From positions 1-64,000 of the forward strand of contig NZ_CAKMSJ010000008.1 in NCBI RefSeq assembly GCF_928381505.1: DNA of 64,000 bases, in the 5' to 3' direction. The number at the start of each line of letters is the position of its first letter. The stretch's first letter is position 1. Shown here one piece after another: positions 17,242 to 27,248 of this stretch. The DNA is from Rothia endophytica. GTDB lineage: Bacteria > Actinomycetota > Actinomycetes > Actinomycetales > Micrococcaceae. The notes under the pieces were generated by a model. That model was not told the DNA's origin, did not search any database, and saw nothing but the letters and a program-made list of their open reading frames with translations. Position numbers and translations under genes: made by a program.

Positions 17242-18456
17242 GTGACGCAAGCACCTACCTGGATCCAAAAACTGCCCAAGATTAGCCTGCACGATCACCT
17301 GGACGGTGGGGTGCAGACAGAAACGCTGATTAAGCACGCTGCGGAGGTCGGTCACGAACTACCTGCTACAGACCCCAAAGAGCTAGCCGCCTGGTTCCGC
17401 GAAGCAGCTGACTCACGCTCACTAGAACGCTACTTGGAAACCTTCGAACACACGGTGGCGGCCATGCAGACTGCCGAGCACCTGCGTAAGGTTGCCCGCG
17501 AGCACGTGGTGACCCTGGCAGCAGACGGCGTTATCTACGGGGAAGTTCGCTGGGCACCGGAGCTCCACACCGGCCGCGGGCTGAGCCTACAAGAAGCGGT
17601 AGAAGCTGTTGCAGACGGGCTCATGGACGGCATGGAGTACATTGGCACCCTGGGCGGCCGTATCCTGGTTAACCAGATTCTCTGCGCCATGCGCCAGAAC
17701 GACCGGGCTCTAGAAATTGCCCAGCTCGCCGTAGCCAACCGCCAGATGGGTATTGTCGGCTTTGACCTGGCAGGCCCAGAAGCCGGTCACCCCGCCAGCC
17801 TCTTCACCGAAGCCCTGGACTACGCCGCCGCCCACTTCATGCCCGTGACCCTGCACGCCGGTGAAGCCGATGGCCTAGAATCTATCCGCTCAGCCCTCGT
17901 AGATGGCCGCGCCCGCCGCCTGGGCCACGGCGTCCGCATCACCGAAGACATCACCGCACGCACCGTTGCCGAGATTGACCCCGAGGGCACGCTCATGCCC
18001 GGCGCTGACCGCGACGCCACCGTGCTGCAACTGGGCCCCGTGGCTGAATGGGTGAAGAACCAGCGCATCGTCCTAGAATGCTGCCCCTGCTCCAACCTAC
18101 AAACCGATGCAGCTCAGAAAATTGACCTGGTGGGCACCGGCGCCGCGTTTGACCCGGCACGCACCCACGAAGAGCACCCGCTGGCCCTGCTCTTCTCAGC
18201 CGGCTTCGCCGTCACCGTCAACCCGGATAACCGCCTGATGAGCTCCACCAGCATCACCCGAGAATTCGTTGAACTCTCCCGCAGCGCTGGCTTTGGCATC
18301 CCCGAATTCTTCGAAATGACGCTCAACGCCATCAACGGGGCTTTCTGCACCTTCGACGAAAAGCAGGCCCTTATGCAAAGCGTCCAGAGTGCCTACGCCC
18401 AAATCTCCCAGGAACTCCAGCAGGCAGAGCAATCCCCAGCAGAGCAGGAGGGCTAG
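17242..18456 (+). CDS. add: adenosine deaminase
   Basis: Converts adenosine or deoxyadenosine to inosine or deoxyinosine with one zinc. It has a GTG start and 404 residues, somewhat longer than the usual 330-350. Metal and catalytic motifs are LHDHLDGG (residues about 14-21), TLHAGEADG with the zinc His and the catalytic Glu, LGHGVRI, and NPDNRLMSSTS with the second Asp. The extra length is an insert around residues 245-265 and a Glu/Gln-rich C-terminal tail. It starts a two-gene unit with mazG, whose ATG follows the stop by one base, and belongs functionally with the nucleoside importer. Confidence 0.93.
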   Translation: MTQAPTWIQKLPKISLHDHLDGGVQTETLIKHAAEVGHELPATDPKELAAWFREAADSRSLERYLETFEHTVAAMQTAEHLRKVAREHVVTLAADGVIYGEVRWAPELHTGRGLSLQEAVEAVADGLMDGMEYIGTLGGRILVNQILCAMRQNDRALEIAQLAVANRQMGIVGFDLAGPEAGHPASLFTEALDYAAAHFMPVTLHAGEADGLESIRSALVDGRARRLGHGVRITEDITARTVAEIDPEGTLMPGADRDATVLQLGPVAEWVKNQRIVLECCPCSNLQTDAAQKIDLVGTGAAFDPARTHEEHPLALLFSAGFAVTVNPDNRLMSSTSITREFVELSRSAGFGIPEFFEMTLNAINGAFCTFDEKQALMQSVQSAYAQISQELQQAEQSPAEQEG

Positions 18457-18457
18457 A

Positions 18458-19120
18458 ATGACCCAGCTTGAGAACGCAGGCAGCCAATTCCAACGCCTGG
18501 TCACCATCATGGACACCCTTCGCAGCCCCGGCGGCTGCCCCTGGGACGGCGAACAAACCCACGAATCCCTGCTACGCTACCTGGTAGAAGAAGCCTACGA
18601 AGTGGTAGAAGCAATCGAGGCTCCCAAGGGAATCGACCGCGCTCTGCTGAAAGAAGAGCTGGGGGACGTCCTCCTGCAGGTGGTCTTCCACTCCCGCGTA
18701 GCCCAGGAAACCCCGGCAGAACAGGGCGGCTTTGACATCGTGCAGGTACTCACCGCCCTCAACGACAAGCTAGAACGCCGCCACCCCCACGTCTTCGGCG
18801 ATGAAGAAGCGGTAACAGGCGATGACGTGCTGACCCGCTGGGACGAACTCAAAAAGAAGGAAAAGCCCGAACGCACCGGCCCCCTGGACGGAATCCCGCC
18901 CCACTTACCTGCACTAGCCCTTGCAGAAAAAACTCTGTCCAAAGCCTCCAAAGCTGGCCTGCTCGACCTTGAAGAAACAGCAAGCGATAGCAGTTTCACC
19001 ACCGAAGATGAACTGGGGGAGCACCTGCTGTCCTTAGTCGCCGCCGCCAAAAGCCGGGGGCTGGACGCCGAACGCGCCCTGCGCACGGCGACCCGCCACC
19101 TCATCACCCAACACAGCTAG
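18458..19120 (+). CDS. mazG: nucleoside triphosphate pyrophosphohydrolase MazG
   Basis: Hydrolyses NTPs or dNTPs to monophosphates and pyrophosphate, a house-cleaning role. I choose ATG 18458, one base after the add stop, giving 220 residues. An upstream frame from 18389 lies inside add. The N-terminal MazG domain has GGCPWDGEQTHESLLRYLVE, with the metal Glu residues in EEAYEVVEAIE and LLKEELGDVLLQVVFHSRVA. The C-terminal part is shorter than in E. coli MazG and less conserved. In many actinobacteria mazG lies just upstream of eno, as here. Confidence 0.9.
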   Translation: MTQLENAGSQFQRLVTIMDTLRSPGGCPWDGEQTHESLLRYLVEEAYEVVEAIEAPKGIDRALLKEELGDVLLQVVFHSRVAQETPAEQGGFDIVQVLTALNDKLERRHPHVFGDEEAVTGDDVLTRWDELKKKEKPERTGPLDGIPPHLPALALAEKTLSKASKAGLLDLEETASDSSFTTEDELGEHLLSLVAAAKSRGLDAERALRTATRHLITQHS

Positions 19121-20758
<1,638 letters not shown>

Positions 20759-20780
20759 GGCCCCTCTAGAGTTGATTTCA

Positions 20781-20813
20781 GAGCCGGTGGACGGTAGCCC
20801 CGTCCACCGGCTC
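20781..20813 (+). terminator. terminator after eno
   Basis: GAGCCGGTGGACGG (20781-20794) pairs perfectly with 20800-20813, with a five-base loop. The tail is only moderately T-rich (TTGCTATGCTGTGATTTTT). Confidence 0.75.
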
Positions 20814-20838
20814 TTGCTATGCTGTGATTTTTGAATAC

Positions 20839-20912
20839 ACCTCATTGAGGTTGAGGTGCGCCTTGCCGCCCGCTGCGCGTCTGCCTAACGTACAGCAGGA
20901 GGCAAGGCGCAC
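20839..20912. repeat. nested inverted repeats downstream of eno
   Basis: ACCTCA-T-TGAGGT (20839-20851) is directly followed by GTGCGCCTTGCC (20856-20867), which pairs with GGCAAGGCGCAC (20901-20912) across a 33-base loop. There is no coding frame. It could be an RNA structure, an mRNA end or a repeat remnant. Confidence 0.5.
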
Positions 20913-21008
20913 AACATGGGGAGCACATCAAGGGGCTTGTAAAGAACCCTGCTGAAGAAGCCTCTATAGGTCACCTGAAGAAATATGAGGACGGAGCAAA
21001 AAATACCC

Positions 21009-21037
21009 TTGACCTGCTCGTTTGTTTCACGTATTTT
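21009..21037 (+). promoter_or_regulatory. sigma-70-type promoter for the small membrane protein gene
   Basis: TTGACC (21009-21014) and TATTTT (21032-21037) are spaced 17 bases and lie about 30 bases before the ribosome site. It is one of the better-looking promoters in the window. Confidence 0.5.
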
Positions 21038-21068
21038 GTTTTGTAGGTCACACAACAAGGAGGGTCCG

Positions 21069-21236
21069 GTGAAGAACAAGGGTAGTCTGGTGGGTCTTTG
21101 CATCGCCTTAGGTATAGGCATCGGCGTTGCGATTGGCGTTGCCATGAAAAATATTGGTGCGGGAATCGCTATTGGGGCGTCCATCGGCGTCATTCTTGCT
21201 ATAGCCTTTGGGTTTGTTAAAAAAGAGCCCAAGTAA
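21069..21236 (+). CDS. small glycine-zipper membrane protein
   Basis: A 55-residue protein that starts at GTG 21069 with AAGGAGGG at 21057-21064. A longer frame back to 20985 would include the promoter. Nearly the whole chain is hydrophobic and Gly-rich, in two stretches: LVGLCIALGIGIGVAIGVAM and IGAGIAIGASIGVILAIAFG, joined by KN, with a basic C-terminal end (VKKEPK). GxxxG-like spacing suggests packing of two membrane helices. The function is unknown. Candidates include a small stress-response membrane protein. It has its own promoter and no obvious partner except the 92-residue gene 39 bases downstream. Confidence 0.7.
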   Translation: MKNKGSLVGLCIALGIGIGVAIGVAMKNIGAGIAIGASIGVILAIAFGFVKKEPK

Positions 21237-21275
21237 ATTCGGTAACAATAATCTTATGAAAGATGGTGCAGAACT

Positions 21276-21554
21276 ATGTCACTCCTCAAGTTAGATGAAA
21301 ATATTCGCGTTGCGGGCAAATGGCTCAAGGTATCCAGTGAAGCCCAAATCCTGCGACACATCGTAAAAATCCATCTGGATGATGAACTTGTCTACGAGGA
21401 GAAAAAGGGGTTCCCGTTTGAACTAGAAGAGAACCTCTCAGGCCTCCAAGGGGTCACCGTCAGAATGAAAGCGGGGGCCTGGGGTGACTTTGAGCTCGAA
21501 ATTCTAGAAAACGACCAGAGCGTTTACCGGTCCAAGGGCTACATGCTCCCGTAA
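21276..21554 (+). CDS. hypothetical 92-residue protein
   Basis: I do not recognise it. The protein is soluble, charged and probably beta-rich (SSEAQILRHIVKIHLDDEL, then VYEEKKGFPFELEE, then FELEILENDQSVYRSKGYML), with no signal peptide. The start at 21276 has only a weak ribosome site. It probably belongs to the same transcript as the glycine-zipper gene and is followed by nested inverted repeats that may end that transcript. The pair lies between eno and the divIC-type gene, which are usually close neighbours in actinobacteria. Confidence 0.5.
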   Translation: MSLLKLDENIRVAGKWLKVSSEAQILRHIVKIHLDDELVYEEKKGFPFELEENLSGLQGVTVRMKAGAWGDFELEILENDQSVYRSKGYMLP

Positions 21555-21573
21555 AAAGTGGCACATTCGCTGT

Positions 21574-21633
21574 GTGCAGGGTTCTTAGTTCATGTGCAGG
21601 GAAAACTCTGCACACAGACCAAGAACCCTGCAC
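21574..21633. repeat. nested inverted repeat with GTGCAGGG units
   Basis: GTGCAGGGTTCTT (21574-21586) pairs perfectly with AAGAACCCTGCAC (21621-21633). Inside the loop GTGCAG (21594-21599) pairs with CTGCAC (21608-21613). The unit GTGCAGGG occurs twice forward and once reversed. It may terminate the 92-residue gene, or be a small RNA element. Confidence 0.55.
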
Positions 21634-21807
21634 GGGCAGAAGGTGGTTTCCTCCCCTGCGGTGCCCTCGCTCCAGCGTAGACTCAGACCGTTTACGAGAC
21701 CGCTACCAGGGCTCAGTAAGGAACTTCAAAGACCCACAGTGGGTAAGCCTCTATAGCTGCCGTTATAGACTAGGGGGAGAGCACAACAGGTAGACCACGG
21801 GGAGACT

Positions 21808-22518
21808 ATGACGCCGAGCACTCCAGGCAAACAGCAGAGCACTCCAGGCAAACAGCAGAGCACTCCGGGCCAGCACAAGCCCAACCCCATTGCCGCTTAC
21901 TTCGGCTTTGGGGCGAGTAAGCCGAAGCCCGCCCCCGTCCGCCAGCTCAAGAAAACTACCGGGCGCAAAAAAACAAAAGTAGCCGCCCGCTCAGCGAAGA
22001 GCCCCAACAAGCCCACTCCAGCCGAACAGCAACTTAATCAGCCGGTAGCGGCTCACTCTTTCTCTGGGCACTTCATTACCGTTGCGCTCATCGTCGCTAT
22101 CATTGCCGTCTCTATTTACGGCCCTCTGAGTTCCTTCCTTAAGCAACGGGATGAGATTAACGACGCCAAAGAAACTATCGCCGCACTTGAAGCTGAGCAG
22201 GACGCTTTAGAGGCACAGGTCAGCTGGTGGGAGGACGATAACTACGTCAAACAGCAGGCACGCAGCCGCCTCTTTTACGTTGAGCCCGGTCAGACACCCT
22301 ACCTGGTGGTAGGCCTTGACGGCACCTCAGCGTTAGTTGATGACACCAGCGCCGCAGCGAAAACGGCGCCGGAAGACCCCTGGACCACCAAGTTGTGGGG
22401 CTCCTTCCAGCTAGCTTCTGGGCAGGACGCCCCAGCGGCGGACGCCGGCTCTGACTCGGAAGAAACTGAGTCTTCTGACGCGCCTAGCCCTGACGCTAGT
22501 GTTACCCCTAGCGAGTAA
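21808..22518 (+). CDS. septum formation initiator (DivIC/FtsB-like)
   Basis: Bitopic cell-division protein of the FtsB/DivIC family, part of the divisome with FtsL and FtsQ. The 236-residue protein has a long basic cytoplasmic N-terminus with a tandem STPGKQQ repeat (residues 4-17). One membrane segment follows (FITVALIVAIIAVSIYGPL, about 90-108). Next is a coiled coil (KQRDEINDAKETIAALEAEQ), then VSWWEDDNYVKQQARSRLFYV, typical of actinobacterial members. The acidic Ser/Asp/Glu tail is low-complexity. Its position before DUF501 and ppx is the usual actinobacterial arrangement. Confidence 0.88.
   Translation: MTPSTPGKQQSTPGKQQSTPGQHKPNPIAAYFGFGASKPKPAPVRQLKKTTGRKKTKVAARSAKSPNKPTPAEQQLNQPVAAHSFSGHFITVALIVAIIAVSIYGPLSSFLKQRDEINDAKETIAALEAEQDALEAQVSWWEDDNYVKQQARSRLFYVEPGQTPYLVVGLDGTSALVDDTSAAAKTAPEDPWTTKLWGSFQLASGQDAPAADAGSDSEETESSDAPSPDASVTPSE
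21817..21870 (+). repeat. 21-base tandem repeat in the divIC-like gene start
   Basis: The unit AGCACTCCAGGCAAACAGCA plus G occurs at 21817-21837 and 21838-21858, with a partial third copy from 21859. It encodes STPGKQQ repeats. The exact identity of the first two copies suggests a recent or unstable duplication. Confidence 0.85.
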
Positions 22519-22596
22519 TCCCTGCTTAGGGCCGGTGGGTGTCACCGCGTACACTTATAGCTAATCCACCGTTCAACCATGATGATAAAGGATCCC

Positions 22597-23181
22597 ATGA
22601 CCACTCACCTACCTCACGGCTTCGGCGTCACCGCTGAAACCCTTGCCCCCACTGAGCTCGATATTCAGGTTCTCTCGGCACAGCTGGGGAGAAAAGTTCG
22701 TGACGTGGCCGAGATTCCTGCCCGTTGCGTCTGCGGTAACCCGCTGGTGGCTGCTACCGCCCCGCGTCTGTCGAACGGTACTCCTTTCCCCACCGTTTTT
22801 TACCTGGCGCACCCTGTTATTACCGCTGCTGCGTCCCGTCTTGAGGCAGAGGGCGCAATGTACGCTATGACTGACGAGATCTCCGCTGATGAAGCAATGG
22901 CGGAAGCCTACCGTGCTGCCCACGAGAACTACCTGGCTGAGCGTGAGCGCATTCGCGTGGCAACTAACACCGGTGAGGTACCCGAAATTGAGGGCATCTC
23001 AGCTGGCGGCATGCCTACCCGCGTTAAGTGCCTGCACGCGGTGCTGGGTCATACCCTGTCGGTAGGGCGCGGCATCAACCCTTACGGGGATCGCACCCTG
23101 GATATGATTTCTGAGTGGTGGACTCCTGAGGTTTGCCACTGCGATCCTTCCTGGCGTGCTGACGCCGCTACCGAGGCTTAA
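22597..23181 (+). CDS. DUF501 domain protein
   Basis: A protein of unknown biochemical role, conserved beside ppx and the divIC-like gene in actinobacteria. I choose ATG 22597, with AAAGGA six bases upstream, giving 194 residues. Two ATGs at 22579 and 22582 have no ribosome site. The family landmarks are LGRKVRDVAEIPARCVCGNP, then PTVFYLAHPVITAAASRLEA, and PTRVKCLHAVLGHTLSVG near the end, with GINPYGD. The conserved Cys and His residues (CVCG, KCLHA, VCHCD) could bind a metal (inference). The ppx stop-start distance is 10 bases, so the two are co-transcribed. Confidence 0.85.
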   Translation: MTTHLPHGFGVTAETLAPTELDIQVLSAQLGRKVRDVAEIPARCVCGNPLVAATAPRLSNGTPFPTVFYLAHPVITAAASRLEAEGAMYAMTDEISADEAMAEAYRAAHENYLAERERIRVATNTGEVPEIEGISAGGMPTRVKCLHAVLGHTLSVGRGINPYGDRTLDMISEWWTPEVCHCDPSWRADAATEA

Positions 23182-23191
23182 GGGGTAGAAG

Positions 23192-24139
23192 ATGCGCGTA
23201 GGTGCTATCGACTGCGGGACCAACTCAATCCGCCTGCTCATTGCTGACCTGGAAGAGGGCGCAGACGGTGCTGTCCACCTGTCAGAGGTGGTGCGCCGCA
23301 TGAAGATTGTGCGCCTGGGCAAAGGCGTGGATGCTACCGGGTGGCTGGCTAAAGAATCTTTGGAGCGCACTTTTGAGGCAGCCCGTGAGTACGCCGTTTT
23401 GCTCAAGGAACACGGTGCGCAGAAGGTTCGCTTTGTGGCTACCAGTGCCACCCGCGATGCCGGTAACCGCCACATTTTTATGAACGGTATCCAAGAGATT
23501 CTGGGGGTTGAACCCGAGATTATTTCTGGCACCGAAGAGGCTGCGCTGTCCTTTGCTGGCGCCCTATCATCGGTTGGTAATACCGAGCAGATGACGCTGG
23601 TCATTGACCTAGGTGGCGGCTCTACCGAGTTCGTCCTTGGCAACAAGGACGGGGTGGTGGCCTCCCAGTCGGTCAATATCGGCTGTGTGCGCATGACCGA
23701 GCGTCATGTTAGTTCTAACCCTCCGAGCGTGGATCAGATTGCCCGCGTCATTGCTGATACTGACCGGGCTATCGGGGGTGCATCTGCTGAGGTTGACTTT
23801 TCTGCTGCTGAACGTCTGGTGGGGGTCGCTGGTACCGTCACCACAGTCACCGCGCATGCGCTGGGTCTAGATTCCTATGACCCGCAAGCTATTGACCGCA
23901 CCGAACTGTCCATCAACGATATTTCGAAGGCGGCGGCTGATTTGGTGGCTATGACCACCGAAGAACGCGCTGAACTGGGCTTTATGCACGAGGGGCGCGT
24001 TGACGTCATTGGTGCCGGTTCAATTGTCTGGGCTCGTATTATCGAGCGTATTTCGAAGATGACCGAGGGGCGGGTTTCTACCGCTATTGCATCTGAAAAA
24101 GATATTCTGGACGGCATTGCCCTCTCATTAGCTCGGTAG
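23192..24139 (+). CDS. Ppx/GppA family phosphatase
   Basis: Exopolyphosphatase or pppGpp phosphatase of the ASKHA fold; the family hydrolyses polyphosphate ends or pppGpp. The 315-residue protein has the phosphate-binding motifs AIDCGTNSIRLLIADL (residues 4-19) and LVIDLGGGSTEFVLG (about 136-150), with the catalytic Glu region in SGTEEAALSF. It is the short two-domain form without the C-terminal HD domain, as in other actinobacterial Ppx proteins. Which substrate it prefers cannot be told from sequence alone. It is the last gene of the divIC-DUF501-ppx group. The subtilase gene starts 59 bases later with its own ribosome site. Confidence 0.88.
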   Translation: MRVGAIDCGTNSIRLLIADLEEGADGAVHLSEVVRRMKIVRLGKGVDATGWLAKESLERTFEAAREYAVLLKEHGAQKVRFVATSATRDAGNRHIFMNGIQEILGVEPEIISGTEEAALSFAGALSSVGNTEQMTLVIDLGGGSTEFVLGNKDGVVASQSVNIGCVRMTERHVSSNPPSVDQIARVIADTDRAIGGASAEVDFSAAERLVGVAGTVTTVTAHALGLDSYDPQAIDRTELSINDISKAAADLVAMTTEERAELGFMHEGRVDVIGAGSIVWARIIERISKMTEGRVSTAIASEKDILDGIALSLAR

Positions 24140-24198
24140 GGCTTTTACTCACAACACCGATTACCTCTTCCGCAAACTACGGTAAGGAGTGTGCTTCC

Positions 24199-25593
24199 AT
24201 GGCTCGGTTTAGCCTTCGCCAGGTTCTAGCGCTTGCTGCTAGTGCTCTGCTGATGACCACCGGCTTTAGTGCTGCCCATGCCACTGAACCCAGCGCGTCC
24301 TCAAGCGGGGGCGTCAGCTCTGCTAGCCCCAGCCCATCGCACCTGCCCTCCGTTCCCACCATTGATACCCCGCGCGGTGACTCCATTCGGGCGAGGCAGT
24401 ACTGGCTGATGCAGTATGGGTTCGCGGATCTCTGGAAGGAAGCCACCGGTAAAGGGGTAACCGTCGCGGTCATTGATACCGGAGTCGACGGCAACCATCA
24501 GGACCTCAAGGGCAATGTCATTGACGGCTTTGATGCTTCGGGTAATGGCTCCGGTAGGGGCTGGAAGGGCCTGGGCGTCGAGCCGGAGCACGGCACCCTG
24601 GTTGCTTCTGTCATTGCCGGGCATGGACATTCTGATGGAGGCACTCCGGCTAACCCAGGAGAACCCGGGGATGGCCCTGCAGGCATGATAGGTGTAGCGC
24701 CAGAAGCTACTATCTTGCCGATTTCCTTAGAGCTGGGCACCGTAGGTAGCTCTACTAAGTCCGTGGATGAGCAGATTCCCACTGCCGTCCGCTATGCTGT
24801 GGACGCTGGCGCGGACATCATCAACCTCTCGGTAGGCTCAGACAGCACCTCTTGGCCCGAGAGCTGGGATTCTGCCTTCACCTATGCCGAAGAAAAAGAT
24901 GTCATTATCATCGCCTCAGCCGGCAATAGGGGAGCTGGGCTTACCCAGGTGGGTGCTCCCGCTACCATGCCCGGTGTTCTCACAGTAGGTGGGGTAGACA
25001 AGAGTAAGAAGGATTCCTGGTCCTCGTCCTCTCAGGGTATTTCTATCGCTGTCTCAGCCCCGAGTGAGTCCATGGTGGGCGCGATTCCCAATAACAAGTA
25101 CGCTACCTGGAGCGGCACTAGCGCGGCTGCACCTACGGTTTCTGGCCTAGCCGCTCTCATCATGGAAAAGTACCCCGACCTCACCGGTAACCAGGTCATT
25201 GAGCGTATTATCTCCAGCACTGATGACGCGGGAGAGAGCGGGCGCGACGCTTTCTACGGTTTCGGGGTGATCAACCCGCAACGGGCGCTAGATCCCGATA
25301 CACCCGATTCAGCTGAGTCTAATCCCCTGGGATCGATGAAAGAGTGGGTTTCGGTGCACCGTAAACACACCGGCACAGCAAGCCCCACTTCCAGTCCCAC
25401 TGCTGCCCCAGTGCATGAAGAGGGAGAAACCATCGAGGCAGTTGCTGCCCCTCAGCCCGTGCGTCCAGCTGAAGATTCGGGCATCCTGCCCTTCATCGTG
25501 CTGACGGCCTTCGGTTTTTGGATTGTGGTGATTACATCCGGTAGCCTGCGCCGTCTGGACTCACTGACCCGCCGCGCAAGCCGCCGCCGATAA
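24199..25593 (+). CDS. mycosin-like S8 serine protease, membrane-anchored
   Basis: Exported subtilisin-type protease related to the mycosins of type VII secretion. The 464-residue protein has a signal peptide ending near AHA (about residue 28) and a Ser/Pro linker. The catalytic triad is Asp in VAVIDTGVDGNHQD (about residue 95), His in EHGTLVASVIAGHG and Ser in WSGTSAAAPTVSGLAALI, with the oxyanion segment IIASAGNRGAG. A Pro/Ser/Thr-rich stretch leads to a C-terminal membrane helix (ILPFIVLTAFGFWIVVITS) and a basic cytoplasmic tail. The active site would face outward. No ESX core genes are present in the window, so the partner and substrate are unknown. Confidence 0.87.
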   Translation: MARFSLRQVLALAASALLMTTGFSAAHATEPSASSSGGVSSASPSPSHLPSVPTIDTPRGDSIRARQYWLMQYGFADLWKEATGKGVTVAVIDTGVDGNHQDLKGNVIDGFDASGNGSGRGWKGLGVEPEHGTLVASVIAGHGHSDGGTPANPGEPGDGPAGMIGVAPEATILPISLELGTVGSSTKSVDEQIPTAVRYAVDAGADIINLSVGSDSTSWPESWDSAFTYAEEKDVIIIASAGNRGAGLTQVGAPATMPGVLTVGGVDKSKKDSWSSSSQGISIAVSAPSESMVGAIPNNKYATWSGTSAAAPTVSGLAALIMEKYPDLTGNQVIERIISSTDDAGESGRDAFYGFGVINPQRALDPDTPDSAESNPLGSMKEWVSVHRKHTGTASPTSSPTAAPVHEEGETIEAVAAPQPVRPAEDSGILPFIVLTAFGFWIVVITSGSLRRLDSLTRRASRRR

Positions 25594-25808
25594 AACCAGT
25601 CAATCAGACTCTCACCCGGCACTTTGCCCCCACCTTTCTGGTGACTCTGGTCTAGCCGCCTAGAAATTGAAAAACGTGAGAAAATAGACCCGCACCAAAC
25701 CTAAGACCTTTCCCTCAAACCGTGCTTAAAGGCGCCAAAAGTGGCAAGATAAGCATGGAGACTTTTTGCCGTACACCGGCAAACAACCAACAGGAAGTAG
25801 CAAACTCA

Positions 25809-27194
25809 ATGGCTTTCAATAAGATTGCACAGGACCGCCCTCGCGTTCTCATCGTCGGTGGCGGCTACGTCGGTTTCACCGTCGCTCAGAAGATTCAGAA
25901 GGTTATCAAGGAGTCCGGTGGCGTTGTCACCGTTGTAGACCCCAACCCCTACATGACCTACCAGCCCTTCCTCCCTGAAGTTGCTGCTGGTTCCATGGAA
26001 GGCCGTAACGCAACCGTTCCCTTGCGTCAGCACCTGCGCGACTCCGAAATCATTGGCGGCCGCGTTGTAGCTATCAACCACGCCACCAAGACCGCCACCA
26101 TTGAACCCATCAACGCTGGCGAGAACTTTGAACTGACCTACGATGAAATCGTTATCGGTGCTGGTTCAGTAACCCGTGCCTTCCCCATCCCCGGCCTGGC
26201 AGAAGTTGCCATCGGTATGAAGACCGTTGAAGAAGCTGTTTCTGTTCGCAACTGGGTACTGGAACGCATCGAAGTTGCTTCCCTCGAACTCGATGAGGAC
26301 GCCCGCCGTCGCGCCCTGACCTTCGTGATCGTTGGTGGTGGTTTCGCCGGTGTTGAGACCATCTCAGAACTCGAAGACATGGCCCGCGAAGCTGTTAACC
26401 GTAATGAGCGCCTGCGCGTTTCTGACATCCGCTTCGTCATGGTTGAAGCTGCCCCCCGCATCATGCCCGAGGTCCCCGCAGATCGTGCTGAGAAGGTTGT
26501 TGCTGAACTGCGCGGCCGCGGCATCGAAGTTCTGCTCAACACCTCACTGTCAGATGCAACCGACGGTCATCTGCAGCTCATCAACATGGGCGACAAGTCA
26601 CCTGCCGGTGAACTGGATACCGACACCCTCATCTGGACTGCAGGTGTCGCAGCCTCTCCCATGCTCAAGAACACCGATTTCCCCATCGATGAGCGCGGTC
26701 GTGTGCGTGTAGGTGCTGACCTTCGCATCACCGGTGACGAGGGCGTCATCGAAGGCGCTTGGGCTGCAGGCGATAACGCTGCTGTTCCCGACCTCACCGG
26801 TGGCGGCGTGGGTGGCTTCTGCGTACCTAACGCTCAGCACGCCTCACGTCAGGCAGTTAAGCTGGCTGAAAACCTGCTGGCTAACCGCCGCGGTGAGTCA
26901 CTGACTGACTACTACCACGAGACCATCGGCGTTGTTGCTGGTCTGGGTCTGTGGAAGGGCGTTGCTAACTTCAAGGGCAAGACCATCGGCGGTCCCCTGG
27001 CTTGGATTATGCACCGCGGCTACCACGGTACCGCAATCCCCACTACCGAGCGCACCGCACGCGTCATGGCAACTTGGGCTCTCAACCAGATCTTCGGTCG
27101 AGACACCTCCTCCATCCGCCACCAGCGTTCACCCCGCCGCGCTTTCCAGGAAGCAACCGGCACCGCACCTGAAAAAGAGAAGGCACGTCTCTAA
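25809..27194 (+). CDS. type II NADH dehydrogenase (NDH-2-like)
   Basis: Single-subunit FAD enzyme that oxidises NADH and reduces menaquinone at the membrane without pumping protons. I choose ATG 25809, with AGGAAG at 25792-25797. An in-frame start at 25722 lacks support. The 461-residue protein has the FAD-binding motif VLIVGGGYVGFTVAQKI near the start, the NAD-binding motif FVIVGGGFAGVETISELE (about 170-187) and the second FAD contact AWAAGDNAAVPD. The C-terminus has the amphipathic region that anchors NDH-2 to the membrane (HRGYHGTAIPTTERTARVM). It is monocistronic, followed by a tRNA gene. The electrons would join those from succinate dehydrogenase. Confidence 0.88.
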   Translation: MAFNKIAQDRPRVLIVGGGYVGFTVAQKIQKVIKESGGVVTVVDPNPYMTYQPFLPEVAAGSMEGRNATVPLRQHLRDSEIIGGRVVAINHATKTATIEPINAGENFELTYDEIVIGAGSVTRAFPIPGLAEVAIGMKTVEEAVSVRNWVLERIEVASLELDEDARRRALTFVIVGGGFAGVETISELEDMAREAVNRNERLRVSDIRFVMVEAAPRIMPEVPADRAEKVVAELRGRGIEVLLNTSLSDATDGHLQLINMGDKSPAGELDTDTLIWTAGVAASPMLKNTDFPIDERGRVRVGADLRITGDEGVIEGAWAAGDNAAVPDLTGGGVGGFCVPNAQHASRQAVKLAENLLANRRGESLTDYYHETIGVVAGLGLWKGVANFKGKTIGGPLAWIMHRGYHGTAIPTTERTARVMATWALNQIFGRDTSSIRHQRSPRRAFQEATGTAPEKEKARL

Positions 27195-27248
27195 CCTTTT
27201 TCTGGTATAAAATGATGGGTGCCCTCACTTAGTGTGCGGGCACCGTGC

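Noticed and set aside
18595..19107. Minus-strand frame of 170 codons opposite mazG
   Set aside because: Low-complexity Ser/Arg/Val product, mirror of GC-rich codons of mazG; no start signal.
21574..21633. Possible CRISPR repeat or insertion-sequence end because of repeated GTGCAGGG
   Set aside because: Only two forward copies without regular spacing and no spacer diversity or transposase nearby.
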